Shown here: positions 25,954-34,847 of the stretch, piece after piece | How positions within the stretch are numbered: the stretch's first letter is position 1 | How the letters are laid out: each line of letters starts with the position of its first letter | Source: Flavobacteriales bacterium | Lineage (GTDB): Bacteria; Bacteroidota; Bacteroidia; Flavobacteriales_D; Crocinitomicaceae | NCBI GenBank assembly: GCA_947470515.1 | Contig: CANITF010000003.1 | Span: forward strand, 89,962 to 153,961 | Length of the DNA stretch: 64,000 nucleotides | Direction of reading: 5' to 3' | The notes under the pieces: generated by a model | Database searches by the model: none | What the model was told of the DNA's origin: nothing | Seen by the model: the letters and a program-made list of their open reading frames with translations, nothing else | Program-made: the position numbers and the translations under genes

Positions 25954-25968
25954 GGGGTTTCGAACCCC
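25954..25968 (+). other. Hairpin in the rpsP leader
   Basis: GGGGTT-TCG-AACCCC forms a perfect 6-bp stem with a 3-base loop in the leader, 21 bases before the rpsP ATG. No T run follows. It resembles a tRNA T-arm but no tRNA surrounds it. A regulatory role for the ribosomal operon is possible. Confidence 0.5.
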
Positions 25969-25988
25969 ACATTGTAAAAACAAAAATT

Positions 25989-26651
25989 ATGGCAACTAGA
26001 ATTAGATTGCAAAGACATGGTAAGAAAAGCAAGGCTTTTTACCATATCGTAGCTGCAGACAGCAGATCAAAAAGAGATGGTAAATTCATTGAGAAATTAG
26101 GAATTTACAATCCAAACACAAACCCAGCAACAATCGACATCAATTTTGATCGTACATTAAGTTGGGTACAAGTTGGTGCTGAAATGTCAGACACGGCGCG
26201 TGCTATTTTATCTTACAAAGGTGTTTTGTACAAAAACCACTTAATTAAAGGTATCGCAAAAGGTGCTTTAACTGCAGAGCAAGTTGAAGAGAAATTTGCA
26301 GTATGGTTGGCTGAGAAAGACAATAAAATCACCGGTAAAAAAGATGGTTTAGCTAAAAATGAAGCTTCTGATAGAGCAGCTCGTTTGAAAGCAGAAGTTT
26401 TAGCAAATGAAGCTAGAGCGGTTGCAGTTGAAGCAAAAAACAATCCTGTAGAAGTTGTTGAAGAAGCTCCAGTAGCAGAAGAAGCAGCAGAAGAGGTAGT
26501 TGAAGAAACTGCGGTTGCTGAGCCTGTCGAAGCAGAAGAAGTTGTTGAAGAGGCTCCAGTAGCTGAAGAAACTGCGGTTGCTGAGTCTGTCGAAGCAGAA
26601 GCTCCAGCTGAAGAAGCGGCTAGCGAAGAGGAAACTCCAGCAGCAGAATAA
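25989..26651 (+). CDS. rpsP: 30S ribosomal protein S16 with long acidic Ala/Glu/Val tail
   Basis: The first about 80 residues are S16 (MATRIRLQRHGKKSKAFYHI, VAADSRSKRDGKFIEKLG, YNPNTNP). Residues of about 80-145 form the helical extension seen in Bacteroidota. The last about 70 residues are low-complexity, made of E, A, V and P in imperfect repeats (VEEAPVAEE, ETAVAEPVEAEE, ETAVAESVEAEA). Two 37-bp DNA direct repeats, 63 bp apart, encode part of this tail. S16 assembles into the 30S platform. The tail is probably disordered and its role is unknown. rimM follows after 14 bp, the standard pair. Confidence 0.95.
   Translation: MATRIRLQRHGKKSKAFYHIVAADSRSKRDGKFIEKLGIYNPNTNPATIDINFDRTLSWVQVGAEMSDTARAILSYKGVLYKNHLIKGIAKGALTAEQVEEKFAVWLAEKDNKITGKKDGLAKNEASDRAARLKAEVLANEARAVAVEAKNNPVEVVEEAPVAEEAAEEVVEETAVAEPVEAEEVVEEAPVAEETAVAESVEAEAPAEEAASEEETPAAE
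26502..26601 (+). repeat. 37-bp direct repeat pair inside rpsP carrying a 19-bp palindromic-ended element
   Basis: Copies at 26502-26538 and 26565-26601 differ at one base. Inside each is a 19-mer with complementary ends, TGCTGAGCCTGTCGAAGCA (26516-26534) and TGCTGAGTCTGTCGAAGCA (26579-26597). The same design occurs in the intergenic element at 27235-27253. Confidence 0.7.
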
Positions 26652-26665
26652 ATAGTAGACATTGA

Positions 26666-27193
26666 ATGAATAAAGCGGATTGCTTTCATTTTGGATATGT
26701 AGCGAAACTTCACGGATTTAAAGGTGAAGTTTCGCTGTTTTTAGACGTTACGAATCCAGAAGATTATGTATCGCTCGATGCCGTTTTTGTTGAAATAAAC
26801 GGCCAATTGTCTCCTTTCTTTATTACGTCATTCAAATTAAAAAACAACGGATTCGCCGCAGTAAAATTTGAAGGTGTAGATACCGAAAATGCAGCACGAG
26901 TAATGTTGCGTAATAACCTCTACTTACCTGCTCAAATACTTCCAAAACTTTCAGGAAAGAACTTTTACGATCACGAAATCGTTGGATTCAAAGTGATTGA
27001 TGTTAATTATGGTGAAGTAGGTATTATGGAATCTGTTATTGATCTTAAGGTAAATCCTTTGCTACAAATCATGAATGGCAAAAAAGAAGTGCTTATTCCC
27101 TTAATTGAAGGAATTGTTGAACAAGTTGACCGCAAGAACAAAATATTAACCATCAATGCACCCGCCGGATTAATAGAATTATATTTAGCATAA
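26666..27193 (+). CDS. rimM: 16S rRNA processing protein RimM
   Basis: The 175-residue protein has the two RimM domains: an N-terminal beta-barrel (HFGYVAKLHGFKGEVSLFLD, about 8-85) and a C-terminal PRC barrel (about 95-170, including YDHEIVGFKVID and NGKKEVLIPLIEGIVEQVD). RimM binds S19 and helps mature the 30S head. It follows rpsP directly, as in many bacteria, and shares its promoter. Confidence 0.92.
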   Translation: MNKADCFHFGYVAKLHGFKGEVSLFLDVTNPEDYVSLDAVFVEINGQLSPFFITSFKLKNNGFAAVKFEGVDTENAARVMLRNNLYLPAQILPKLSGKNFYDHEIVGFKVIDVNYGEVGIMESVIDLKVNPLLQIMNGKKEVLIPLIEGIVEQVDRKNKILTINAPAGLIELYLA

Positions 27194-27234
27194 TGAAATC
27201 TTAACTTGTTCCTTTTTTGTTCCTGAGCTGACTC

Positions 27235-27253
27235 CACTGAGCTCGTCGAAGTG
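27235..27253. repeat. Dispersed 19-bp palindromic-ended repeat element
   Basis: CACTGAGCTCGTCGAAGTG has complementary ends (CACT/AGTG) around GAGCTCGTCGAA. The core GAGCyyGTCGAAG is shared with two copies inside rpsP. It lies between rimM and the methyltransferase gene, next to a partial copy (GTGTCGAAGG). Elements of this look are scattered in Bacteroidota genomes (general recollection). Confidence 0.55.
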
Positions 27254-27342
27254 TGTCGAAGGATTACTTTTACCTTGATAATCTGCACTAACGTTTGATT
27301 TAATCAAAGCTTCGCTTTTCTTCCTTTTTACTTTAAAAAAAA

Positions 27343-28047
27343 ATGCCTCCCTTTTTATTTAAACATTTTTCAATTTCACAGAATCGTTCAGCTTTAAAAG
27401 TTGGAACGGATGCCATGTTGCTCGGTGCATGCATCATATCTGAGAATGAACGTCTTGGTTTGGATATTGGAACTGGAACAGGCGTTTTATCACTCATGGT
27501 TGTTCAAAAGAATCCTACTATTCAAATTGATGCAATTGAATTGGATAATGAAAGCAGTATCGATTGTCAAGAGAATTTTACGCATTCGAATTGGTCGGAA
27601 CGATTATCTACCATTTCAGCTGATTTCTTAGCACATGAGTTTGTTAAAAAGTACGACCTCATTTTTTCCAATCCGCCATTTTATCAAAATTCATTGGTAA
27701 ACGAAAATCACCGAACGGCTGTAAGCAAACATGCTGTTCATTTGCCGTTTGAATTGTTATTTGAAAAAGCCTCAAAACTTCTTACCGACAAAGGTTGTTT
27801 TTGGCTTATTTTTCCGTTTGATGATTTCGAAAAAGTCACACTTCTTGGAAAGGCTAATGGATTGTTTATCGAAAATAAAATCACCATTGAAAGTAAATTA
27901 ACTGTTCCAACACGTGTAATTCTTTCGTTTCGAAAAACCATAAATCAAGTATCAGAAAAAATAGTGGTAATTAGAAATTTAGATAATTCTTTTTCAGATG
28001 ATTACATTGAATTAACCAAAGATTTTCACGGTAAAAAATTACAATAA
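27343..28047 (+). CDS. trmN6: tRNA1(Val) (adenine-37-N6)-methyltransferase-like protein
   Basis: A 234-residue class I SAM methyltransferase of the YfiC/TrmN6 type. It shows the start FKHFSISQNRSALKVGTDAM(L), the SAM loop D41-IGTGTG (41-47), the acidic IELDNE after strand 2, and N110-PPF, the N6-adenine methyltransferase active-site motif. The enzyme methylates A37 of tRNA1(Val) in Enterobacteria; the target here is inferred. It is 149 bp past rimM with a repeat element in between, so it may be transcribed separately. Confidence 0.85.
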   Translation: MPPFLFKHFSISQNRSALKVGTDAMLLGACIISENERLGLDIGTGTGVLSLMVVQKNPTIQIDAIELDNESSIDCQENFTHSNWSERLSTISADFLAHEFVKKYDLIFSNPPFYQNSLVNENHRTAVSKHAVHLPFELLFEKASKLLTDKGCFWLIFPFDDFEKVTLLGKANGLFIENKITIESKLTVPTRVILSFRKTINQVSEKIVVIRNLDNSFSDDYIELTKDFHGKKLQ

Positions 28048-28121
28048 TTTAATCTGTAGAAAATAGTGCTTAAACATCAGTATATATAAGATTGCCTTTT
28101 TTTTAAAAGATTCTTCGAAAA

Positions 28122-28155
28122 TTGATAGTAAAGATGAAACTAAACAATAAATTTG
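28122..28155 (+). promoter_or_regulatory. Possible promoter of the nuo operon
   Basis: TAAATTTG at 28148-28155 fits the -7 box; a TTG at 28122-28124 lies 23 bases upstream, a little far. It sits about 93 bases before nuoA in the only gap (201 bp) before the 14-gene operon. Confidence 0.35.
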
Positions 28156-28248
28156 CGTACGTTTTTTAATTGAGTTAAAAAGTGTTAGTTTTTGTAACTT
28201 ACATTCTCATAAAAAACAAAAGATTTATTGATTAAATTGATTTAAAAT

Positions 28249-28617
28249 ATGAAATCAACGAGTATAGATTATTTACCAATATTACTGCAGATTATCGTAG
28301 TTGGTGGTTTTGTGATGTTTGTATTGTTCATCACCCAATTTTTAGGACCAAGATTACATTCTAAAAAGAAAGATTCTAACTGGGAATGTGGAATTGAATC
28401 TGTTGGAGACGCTCGTTTTCCTGTTTCTGTTCGTTATTTCATGACAGCAATTCTTTTCGTGTTATTCGATGTAGAAGTTATTTTCTTCTATCCGTATGCT
28501 GTCAATTTTAAAGCATTAGAATTAGAAGGACTATTTGCCGTTATTTTATTCGTAGCCTTTTTCTTAATTGGCTTTTTCTATGTACTTAAAAAAGGAGCTT
28601 TAGAATGGGAAAAATAG
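28249..28617 (+). CDS. nuoA: NADH-quinone oxidoreductase subunit A
   Basis: The 122-residue membrane protein has three hydrophobic helices and the NuoA loop signature [20 protein letters not shown] with the conserved cysteine. NuoA sits at the junction of the membrane and peripheral arms of complex I near the quinone site. It starts the nuo operon and overlaps nuoB by 13 bases. Confidence 0.95.
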   Translation: MKSTSIDYLPILLQIIVVGGFVMFVLFITQFLGPRLHSKKKDSNWECGIESVGDARFPVSVRYFMTAILFVLFDVEVIFFYPYAVNFKALELEGLFAVILFVAFFLIGFFYVLKKGALEWEK

Positions 28618-29150
28618 AAGACTTAGAAGTATTCAATGGTGAAGGATATCAACTTTCACGATTAGATAAAGTTATAGCTGCTGCCAGAGCGAACTCTGTT
28701 TGGCCATTGCCATTCGCAACATCATGCTGCGGGATTGAGTACATGGGTTCTATGGGAAGTAACTACGACGTGGCACGTTTCGGAATGGAAAGAATGTCCT
28801 TTTCTCCACGACAAGCAGATCTTTTAATTGTTGCTGGTACAATTTCGAAAAAATTAGCACCAATTCTGAAGCAAGTATACGAGCAAATGTCTGAACCGAA
28901 ATGGGTTTTGTCTGTCGGTGCTTGTGCTTCTTCAGGAGGAATTTTTGACACATATAGTGTTTTGCAAGGGATAGATAGAGTAATTCCAGTTGACGTATAC
29001 GTTCCTGGTTGTCCTCCAAGACCTGAGCAAATTATCGATGGTATCATGAAAATACATGAACTAGTAAAACATGAAGGCATGAGAAATCGCTATTCGGATG
29101 AATATAAAGCGAAGTTGGATAAATACAATATTGAGGTAAATGGCAAGTAA
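28605..29150 (+). CDS. nuoB: NADH-quinone oxidoreductase subunit B
   Basis: NuoB carries the terminal 4Fe-4S cluster N2. Its ligands are visible as the adjacent pair C41-C42 (TSCCGIEYM), C107 (VGACASSGG) and C136 (PGCPPRPE). The 181-residue length is normal. The gene overlaps nuoA by 13 bases and nuoC by 11, so translation of the first three subunits is coupled. Confidence 0.96.
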   Translation: MGKIEDLEVFNGEGYQLSRLDKVIAAARANSVWPLPFATSCCGIEYMGSMGSNYDVARFGMERMSFSPRQADLLIVAGTISKKLAPILKQVYEQMSEPKWVLSVGACASSGGIFDTYSVLQGIDRVIPVDVYVPGCPPRPEQIIDGIMKIHELVKHEGMRNRYSDEYKAKLDKYNIEVNGK

Positions 29151-29649
29151 ATTGACAAACGAAGCGGTAATAGAACGAATCAAAAGTCAATTTGGTTCTG
29201 ATATCTTATCTGCTGAAACTCCGTACGATTTTTTGACAATCGAAGTTCAAGCAAACAAACAACACGAAATTATTGAATGGTTGAAAAAGGATGAAATTTT
29301 AAAGATTTCTTTTTTGACAAATCTAGGTGGTGTACATTATCCGGAGCAGGTAGGAAGAGAATTTGCGGTCGTGTATCATTTACAAAGTATGACGAATAAT
29401 TTCCGATTGAGATTGAAAATATACGTTTCAAAAGAAAATCCAGAAGTAGATACAATCGTTGATTTGCATACAGGTGCAAACTGGATGGAAAGAGAAACAT
29501 TCGATTTCTTTGGAATTACGTTTAAAGGTCATCCAAATTTGGTTAGAATTCTGAATGAAGATTCAATGGATTATTTCCCAATGAGAAAGGAATACCATTT
29601 AGAGGATGGAACGAGAGAAGATAAAGACGACCGATTCTTCGGAAGATAA
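29140..29649 (+). CDS. nuoC: NADH-quinone oxidoreductase subunit C
   Basis: The 169-residue peripheral-arm subunit has the 30-kDa signature [12 protein letters not shown] and the C-terminal [22 protein letters not shown], followed by [11 protein letters not shown]. It is a separate gene, not fused to nuoD as in Escherichia coli. It begins 11 bases before the nuoB stop. Confidence 0.94.
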   Translation: MASKLTNEAVIERIKSQFGSDILSAETPYDFLTIEVQANKQHEIIEWLKKDEILKISFLTNLGGVHYPEQVGREFAVVYHLQSMTNNFRLRLKIYVSKENPEVDTIVDLHTGANWMERETFDFFGITFKGHPNLVRILNEDSMDYFPMRKEYHLEDGTREDKDDRFFGR

Positions 29650-29660
29650 AACACAGCATT

Positions 29661-30893
29661 ATGAGTACTTGGGAAGAAGAAAAAATACACGATGATGCAA
29701 CATATGAATCATCACTTGATACAATTGATGGAAGTATTGCAACATTAAATCTAGGACCTACACACCCAGCAACACATGGTATATTTCAGAATGTTCTTAA
29801 AGTTGACGGTGAAAAAATTCTTGGTTCAGAACAAACTATAGGTTACATCCATAGAGCGTTTGAAAAATTAGCTGAAAGAAGACCTTACAATCAAATCACA
29901 ACAATTACAGACCGATTGAACTACTGTTCATCTCCTATTAATAATATTGGATGGCATATGACAGTTGAAAAGTTGATTGGTGCTGAAATTCCTAAACGTG
30001 CGCAATACATGCGTGTAATAATCATGGAATTAGCGCGGATCTCAGATCACTTGGTGTGTAATGCAGTAATTGGGGTTGATACTGGAGCATTAACAGGATT
30101 TACCTATTTGTTCCAGCAGCGTGAAAAAATATACGATTTATTCGAAGAGGTCTGTGGTGCTCGTTTGACTACAAATATGGGGAGAATAGGTGGTTTTGAA
30201 AGAGATTTTTCTCCTGCTTTCAACGAGAAATTGGAAGCATTTTTAAGAGATTTCCCAAAGGTATTTAATGAGTTTGACACCCTTTTGTCGAGAAACAGAA
30301 TTTTCATGGATAGAACGAGAGGCGCTGGACCTATTTCTGCTGAACGTGCCTTAGAATATTCATTTACTGGTCCAAATTTGAGAGCGGCAGGTGTTGATTA
30401 CGACGTGCGTGTCATGGAACCATATTGTTCTTACGAAGATTTTGATTTTGTAGTACCAGTTGGTACTACAGGTGATACATACGATCGTTTTCAAGTGCGT
30501 CAAGAAGAAATTCGTCAGAGTATAAGAATCATTGAACAAGCTCTAGCAAAAATGCCTGAAGGAAGTTATAAGGCAGATCTCCCAGAATTTTATTTACCAC
30601 CGAAAGAAGAGGTTTATAACAACATGGAAGCGTTAATTTATCACTTCAAAATTGTAATGGGTGAAACACCAATTCCAGCTGGAGAAGTGTATCACTGTGT
30701 TGAAGGAGGAAATGGGGAATTAGGATTCTATTTAATAAGTGATGGAGGAAGAACTCCTTACCGTTTACAATTTAGAAGACCTTGTTTTATATATTATCAA
30801 GCATATCCTGAAATGATTACAGGATCATCAATCAGTGATGCTGTATTGACATTAAGTAGTATGAATGTAATTGCTGGTGAATTAGACGCATAA
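29661..30893 (+). CDS. nuoD: NADH-quinone oxidoreductase subunit D
   Basis: This is the 49-kDa subunit that forms the quinone pocket with NuoB. The 410-residue protein shows LGPTHPATHGIFQNVLKVDG, GYIHRAFEKLAE and the C-terminal GELGFYLISDGGRTPYRLQF. The family derives from hydrogenase large subunits and lacks their NiFe cysteines, as here. It lies 11 bp after nuoC. Confidence 0.95.
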   Translation: MSTWEEEKIHDDATYESSLDTIDGSIATLNLGPTHPATHGIFQNVLKVDGEKILGSEQTIGYIHRAFEKLAERRPYNQITTITDRLNYCSSPINNIGWHMTVEKLIGAEIPKRAQYMRVIIMELARISDHLVCNAVIGVDTGALTGFTYLFQQREKIYDLFEEVCGARLTTNMGRIGGFERDFSPAFNEKLEAFLRDFPKVFNEFDTLLSRNRIFMDRTRGAGPISAERALEYSFTGPNLRAAGVDYDVRVMEPYCSYEDFDFVVPVGTTGDTYDRFQVRQEEIRQSIRIIEQALAKMPEGSYKADLPEFYLPPKEEVYNNMEALIYHFKIVMGETPIPAGEVYHCVEGGNGELGFYLISDGGRTPYRLQFRRPCFIYYQAYPEMITGSSISDAVLTLSSMNVIAGELDA

Positions 30894-30895
30894 TT

Positions 30896-31435
30896 ATGAG
30901 TAGCACACACGTTGATTTAAGTAAAAGACACGCTGAAACACCATGTTTCAGTCCTGAAAAATTGGCCGAAGCGCAAAAGCTTATGAGCCTTTATCCTGAA
31001 GGAAAACATAAAAGTGCCTTGATTCGCATTCTCCACATGGCCGAAGAAGAATTCGGAGGTTGGTTGAGTATCGAAACAATGGATTATGTTGCAGGAATTG
31101 TAAACATCGAACCAATTGAAGTATATGAAGTAGCTAGTTTCTACACAATGTTCAACTTGGATCCAGTAGGAAATTATGTATTTGAAGTTTGCAGAACTGG
31201 ACCTTGTATGTTGGTTGGAAGTGATAATCTCATTTCATACATTGAAAATAAACTAGACATCAAAGTTGGTGAAACAACGAAAGATGGAATGTTTACATTG
31301 AAAACAGCTGAATGTCTTGGAGCATGCGGTTACGCACCGATGTTACAATGTGGTAAAAAATACCATGAGCATTTGACAAATGAAAAAGTTGACGAATTGA
31401 TTGCTGCTTACCGTTCAGGTGAGTTGCCAAAATAA
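30896..31435 (+). CDS. nuoE: NADH-quinone oxidoreductase subunit E
   Basis: The 24-kDa thioredoxin-like subunit binds the 2Fe-2S cluster N1a. Its ligands C99 and C104 (CRTGPC) and C140 and C144 (CLGAC) are all present. The 179 residues form the flavin module together with NuoF. The gene follows nuoD after 2 bases. Confidence 0.95.
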   Translation: MSSTHVDLSKRHAETPCFSPEKLAEAQKLMSLYPEGKHKSALIRILHMAEEEFGGWLSIETMDYVAGIVNIEPIEVYEVASFYTMFNLDPVGNYVFEVCRTGPCMLVGSDNLISYIENKLDIKVGETTKDGMFTLKTAECLGACGYAPMLQCGKKYHEHLTNEKVDELIAAYRSGELPK

Positions 31436-31445
31436 TTAGAATAGC

Positions 31446-32786
31446 ATGGCAAGAAAGTTACTTTTAGAACATGATAGTGTACCGGGAATTGAAACCTTTG
31501 AGGTTTATAAAAAACATGGTGGTTATCTTTCTGTAGAAAAAGCCTTAAAGAAAATGTCTCCGCAAGAAGTTGTTGAGGAAGTTCAAAAGTCAGGTTTAAG
31601 AGGTAGAGGTGGAGCTGGATTCCCAACAGGGATGAAATGGTCTTTCCTTGCAAAACCTGAAGGCGTTCCAAGATATTTATTGTGTAATGCTGACGAAAGT
31701 GAGCCTGGAACATTCAAAGATCGTTATTTGATGGAAAAACTTCCACATCTCTTGATTGAAGGAATGATCGTTTCAAGTTATGCGTTGGGTGCAAACCTTT
31801 CATACATCTATATTCGTGGCGAATATATGTGGATTCTTGATATTCTTGAAAAAGCAATCGATGAAGCATACGCTAAAGGATACTTAGGGAAAAATATTTT
31901 AGGTTCTGGTTTTGACCTTGATTTACGAGTAGCTCCAGGTGGAGGTGCATATATCTGTGGTGAAGAAACAGCGCTTATCGAATCACTTGAAGGAAAAAGA
32001 GGAAATCCAAGAATGAAACCACCATTCCCAGCTGTTAAAGGTTTATGGGGATGTCCAACTGTTGTAAACAACGTTGAAACATTAATGGCTGTTGTTCCAA
32101 TCATCAATGAAGGTGGTGACGAATATGCTAAAATTGGTATTGGAAAAAGTACTGGAACAAAATTAATATCTGCAGGTGGAAATCTTGCTCGACCAGGAGT
32201 TTACGAACTTGAAATGGGTCTTTCAGTTGAAGAATTTATTTATGGTGACGATTGGTGTCGTGGAATTGCAAATGGTAAGAAGTTGAAAGCGTGCGTACCT
32301 GGAGGTTCTTCAGTTCCAATTTTACCAGCACATTTAGTTACTAAAACTGCTGCAGGAGAAACACGTTTGATGACTTACGAAAGTTTGGCTGATGGAGGTT
32401 TTGCTTCAGGTTCAATGTTAGGTTCAGGTGGTTTTATCATATTTGATGAAGACCAATGCATCGTTCGAAACACATGGAATTTTGCACGTTTCTATGCACA
32501 CGAATCATGTGGACAATGTTCACCATGTCGTGAAGGAACGGGGTGGATGGAGAAAGTCTTGAACCGTTTGGAGCATGGACAAGGCAACTTGCGTGACATT
32601 GAATTGTTAGAAGAAATCAATAAGAAAATTGAAGGAAATACAATTTGCCCGCTCGGTGATGCAGCAGCATGGCCAGTAGCAGCAGCAATTCGTCATTTCC
32701 GTGAAGAATTTGAATGGCACGTTTCTCATCGTGAGGAATCGCAAACGAGAAATTATGGCTTGTTGAAAGAGTCATTAGTAGGATAA
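31446..32786 (+). CDS. nuoF: NADH-quinone oxidoreductase subunit F
   Basis: NuoF binds NADH and FMN and cluster N3. The 446-residue protein shows the nucleotide-binding GRGGAGFPTG (53-62), the FMN segment around NADESEPGTFKDR, and the cluster ligands C355, C358, C361 (CGQCSPC) and C401 (CPLGDAA). Presence of nuoE and nuoF means this complex I takes electrons from NADH directly, unlike some Bacteroidota complexes that lack this module. Confidence 0.96.
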   Translation: MARKLLLEHDSVPGIETFEVYKKHGGYLSVEKALKKMSPQEVVEEVQKSGLRGRGGAGFPTGMKWSFLAKPEGVPRYLLCNADESEPGTFKDRYLMEKLPHLLIEGMIVSSYALGANLSYIYIRGEYMWILDILEKAIDEAYAKGYLGKNILGSGFDLDLRVAPGGGAYICGEETALIESLEGKRGNPRMKPPFPAVKGLWGCPTVVNNVETLMAVVPIINEGGDEYAKIGIGKSTGTKLISAGGNLARPGVYELEMGLSVEEFIYGDDWCRGIANGKKLKACVPGGSSVPILPAHLVTKTAAGETRLMTYESLADGGFASGSMLGSGGFIIFDEDQCIVRNTWNFARFYAHESCGQCSPCREGTGWMEKVLNRLEHGQGNLRDIELLEEINKKIEGNTICPLGDAAAWPVAAAIRHFREEFEWHVSHREESQTRNYGLLKESLVG

Positions 32787-32823
32787 TAGGTTAAACGCTT
32801 TTAAGCAAAAAAATAAATTTATT

Positions 32824-33798
32824 ATGGTAAAAGTTACCATTGACGACATCCAAATAGAAGTAGAAGAAGGGACATCAATCCTGAACGCTGCTCGTTTAAT
32901 TGGAGGAGAAGTGGTGCCGCCTGCAATGTGTTACTACAGCAAACTTCCAGGAACTGGAGGGAAATGTAGAACATGTTTAGTAGAAGTTGCTGCTGGTTCT
33001 GAAAAGGATCCACGTCCAATGCCGAAACTAGTTGCTTCTTGCTCAACACCCGTGCAGGATGGAATGATTGTAAAAAACAAAACAAGTGAAAAGGTTCATA
33101 CGAATCGTGGAGCTGTAGTTGAGTTTTTATTAATCAATCACCCATTAGATTGCCCTGTTTGCGACCAAGCTGGTGAATGTCATCTTCAAGATTTAGGTTT
33201 TGAGCACGGTGCTGAAGGTACACGTTACGAAGAAGAAAGAAGAACATTTGATCCAATCGATATCGGGAACAAGATCAAATTGCACATGAACCGTTGCATC
33301 CTTTGCTACCGTTGTGTGCATGTTGCTGATCAATTAACTGAAAAACGCGTTCACGGTGTTTTGAATCGTGGTGAACATACTGAGATTAGCACCTATATTG
33401 AAGCTGCAGTAGAAAATGACTTCTCTGGAAACATGATTGACGTGTGTCCAGTTGGAGCGTTGACTGATAAAACATTCCGATTCAAAAGTCGTGTGTGGTT
33501 CTTAAAACCAATGGAAGCGTCTTGTGAATGTACAAAGTGTTCTGGTAAAACAGTCGTTTGGATGTTTGGCAATGAAATCTACAGAGTAACAGCAAGAAAA
33601 GATAAATACGGAGAAGTTGAAGATCAAGACGGTAAAGCTGGATGGATTTGCAACGATTGCCGTTTTGAGAAAAAAGATCCTGCACAATGGAACATTATTG
33701 GACCAAGGACAATTAACCGTCATTCGGTGATTTCTCAAGGAAAATATAGTACTGCAAGAGCTAATACACAAAAAAAGATAGAGAATGGAGACAAGTGA
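32824..33798 (+). CDS. nuoG: NADH-quinone oxidoreductase subunit G, short form
   Basis: The 324-residue NuoG has the 2Fe-2S ligands C36, C48, C51, C73, then the N4/N5-type region with C110, C113, C119 (CPVCDQAGEC) and C158, C161, C164, C208. A further cysteine group (C234, C236, C239, C276, C279) corresponds to the start of the molybdopterin-like domain, but the remaining 400 or more residues of that domain are absent. The frame is clean with a normal stop and nuoH overlaps by 14 bases, so this is a natural short form and not a broken gene. Confidence 0.93.
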   Translation: MVKVTIDDIQIEVEEGTSILNAARLIGGEVVPPAMCYYSKLPGTGGKCRTCLVEVAAGSEKDPRPMPKLVASCSTPVQDGMIVKNKTSEKVHTNRGAVVEFLLINHPLDCPVCDQAGECHLQDLGFEHGAEGTRYEEERRTFDPIDIGNKIKLHMNRCILCYRCVHVADQLTEKRVHGVLNRGEHTEISTYIEAAVENDFSGNMIDVCPVGALTDKTFRFKSRVWFLKPMEASCECTKCSGKTVVWMFGNEIYRVTARKDKYGEVEDQDGKAGWICNDCRFEKKDPAQWNIIGPRTINRHSVISQGKYSTARANTQKKIENGDK

Positions 33799-34834
33799 AC
33801 TAATTGAAAAATTCATTGTAATCGTTATTTTATTTACAGTGTCTTTAGGTGTTGCTGCTTATGCTACCTATTTCGAAAGAAAAGTGGCTGCTTGGTTTCA
33901 AGACCGCATTGGTCCTGACAGAGCAGGGCCATTTGGTATTCTTCAACCATTAGCAGACGGTGGAAAATTATTCTTCAAAGAAGATTTTATTCCCGAAAAA
34001 GCAGAGAAATGGTTGTTCATACTAGGACCTGGTATCGCCATGTTCGTTGCGTTAATGACGGGTTGTGTGATTCCTTGGAGTACAGCGCTTGAATTCGGAG
34101 AAAATATCGTTGAAATGCAAGTTGCTGATGTCAACATTGGAATCTTATTCATCATGGGCTTTTTGTCAATCGGTGTGTATGGAATTATGATTGGTGGATG
34201 GGCTTCAAACAACAAATTCGCCTTGTTTGGTGCTATTCGTGCAAGTTCTCAAATGATTTCTTACGAGTTAGCAATGGGAATTTGTGTGATTACAATTGTC
34301 ATGATGACTGGAAGCTTGAGTTTGAAAGACATCGTTGTTCACCAACACGGTTTCTGGGCAGACGGGTATTTCACTTGGAACGTTTTCAAACAACCATTAG
34401 CTTTTCTAATTTTCTTCATTTGTGCTTTGGCTGAAACGAATAGAGCACCTTTCGATTTACCAGAATGTGAAAGTGAATTAATTGGAGGATACCACACAGA
34501 ATACGGTTCTATGAAAATGGGATTCTATTTATTTGCTGAATACACAAGTTTATTTATTTCATCTGCTGTTATTGCGGTATTGTTCTTTGGAGGATTCAAC
34601 TTCCCAGGAATGGATAATTTTGAAGGAAATACATTAGCACTTTTAGGAATTGCAGCAATGTTTGCAAAAACATTCGTCTTCATCTTTCTATTTATGTGGA
34701 TTCGTTGGACAATCCCACGTTTCCGTTTCGATCAATTAATGCATTTAGGTTGGAAAAAATTAATTCCAATTTCACTGATCAACATGTTAGTTACTGGTCT
34801 TGTCATCGCTTATTGCGAAGGCTGGTTTAATTAA
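33785..34834 (+). CDS. nuoH: NADH-quinone oxidoreductase subunit H
   Basis: The 349-residue membrane subunit links the quinone cavity to the proton pumps. It has the family loops YFERKVAAWFQDRIGPDRAG, FGAIRASSQMISYELA and CALAETNRAPFDLPECESEL with the conserved acidic residues, and about eight membrane helices. It begins inside the end of nuoG. Confidence 0.96.
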   Translation: METSELIEKFIVIVILFTVSLGVAAYATYFERKVAAWFQDRIGPDRAGPFGILQPLADGGKLFFKEDFIPEKAEKWLFILGPGIAMFVALMTGCVIPWSTALEFGENIVEMQVADVNIGILFIMGFLSIGVYGIMIGGWASNNKFALFGAIRASSQMISYELAMGICVITIVMMTGSLSLKDIVVHQHGFWADGYFTWNVFKQPLAFLIFFICALAETNRAPFDLPECESELIGGYHTEYGSMKMGFYLFAEYTSLFISSAVIAVLFFGGFNFPGMDNFEGNTLALLGIAAMFAKTFVFIFLFMWIRWTIPRFRFDQLMHLGWKKLIPISLINMLVTGLVIAYCEGWFN

Positions 34835-34847
34835 GTATTTATAAGCT

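Noticed and set aside
25954..25968. tRNA gene suggested by the T-arm-like hairpin
   Set aside because: No acceptor, D or anticodon arm could be formed in the flanking bases.
26213..26713. A 166-codon minus-strand open frame rich in Ser, Ala and Thr opposite rpsP
   Set aside because: It is the mirror of the Glu/Ala-rich S16 tail; its low-complexity content comes from the repeats on the other strand.
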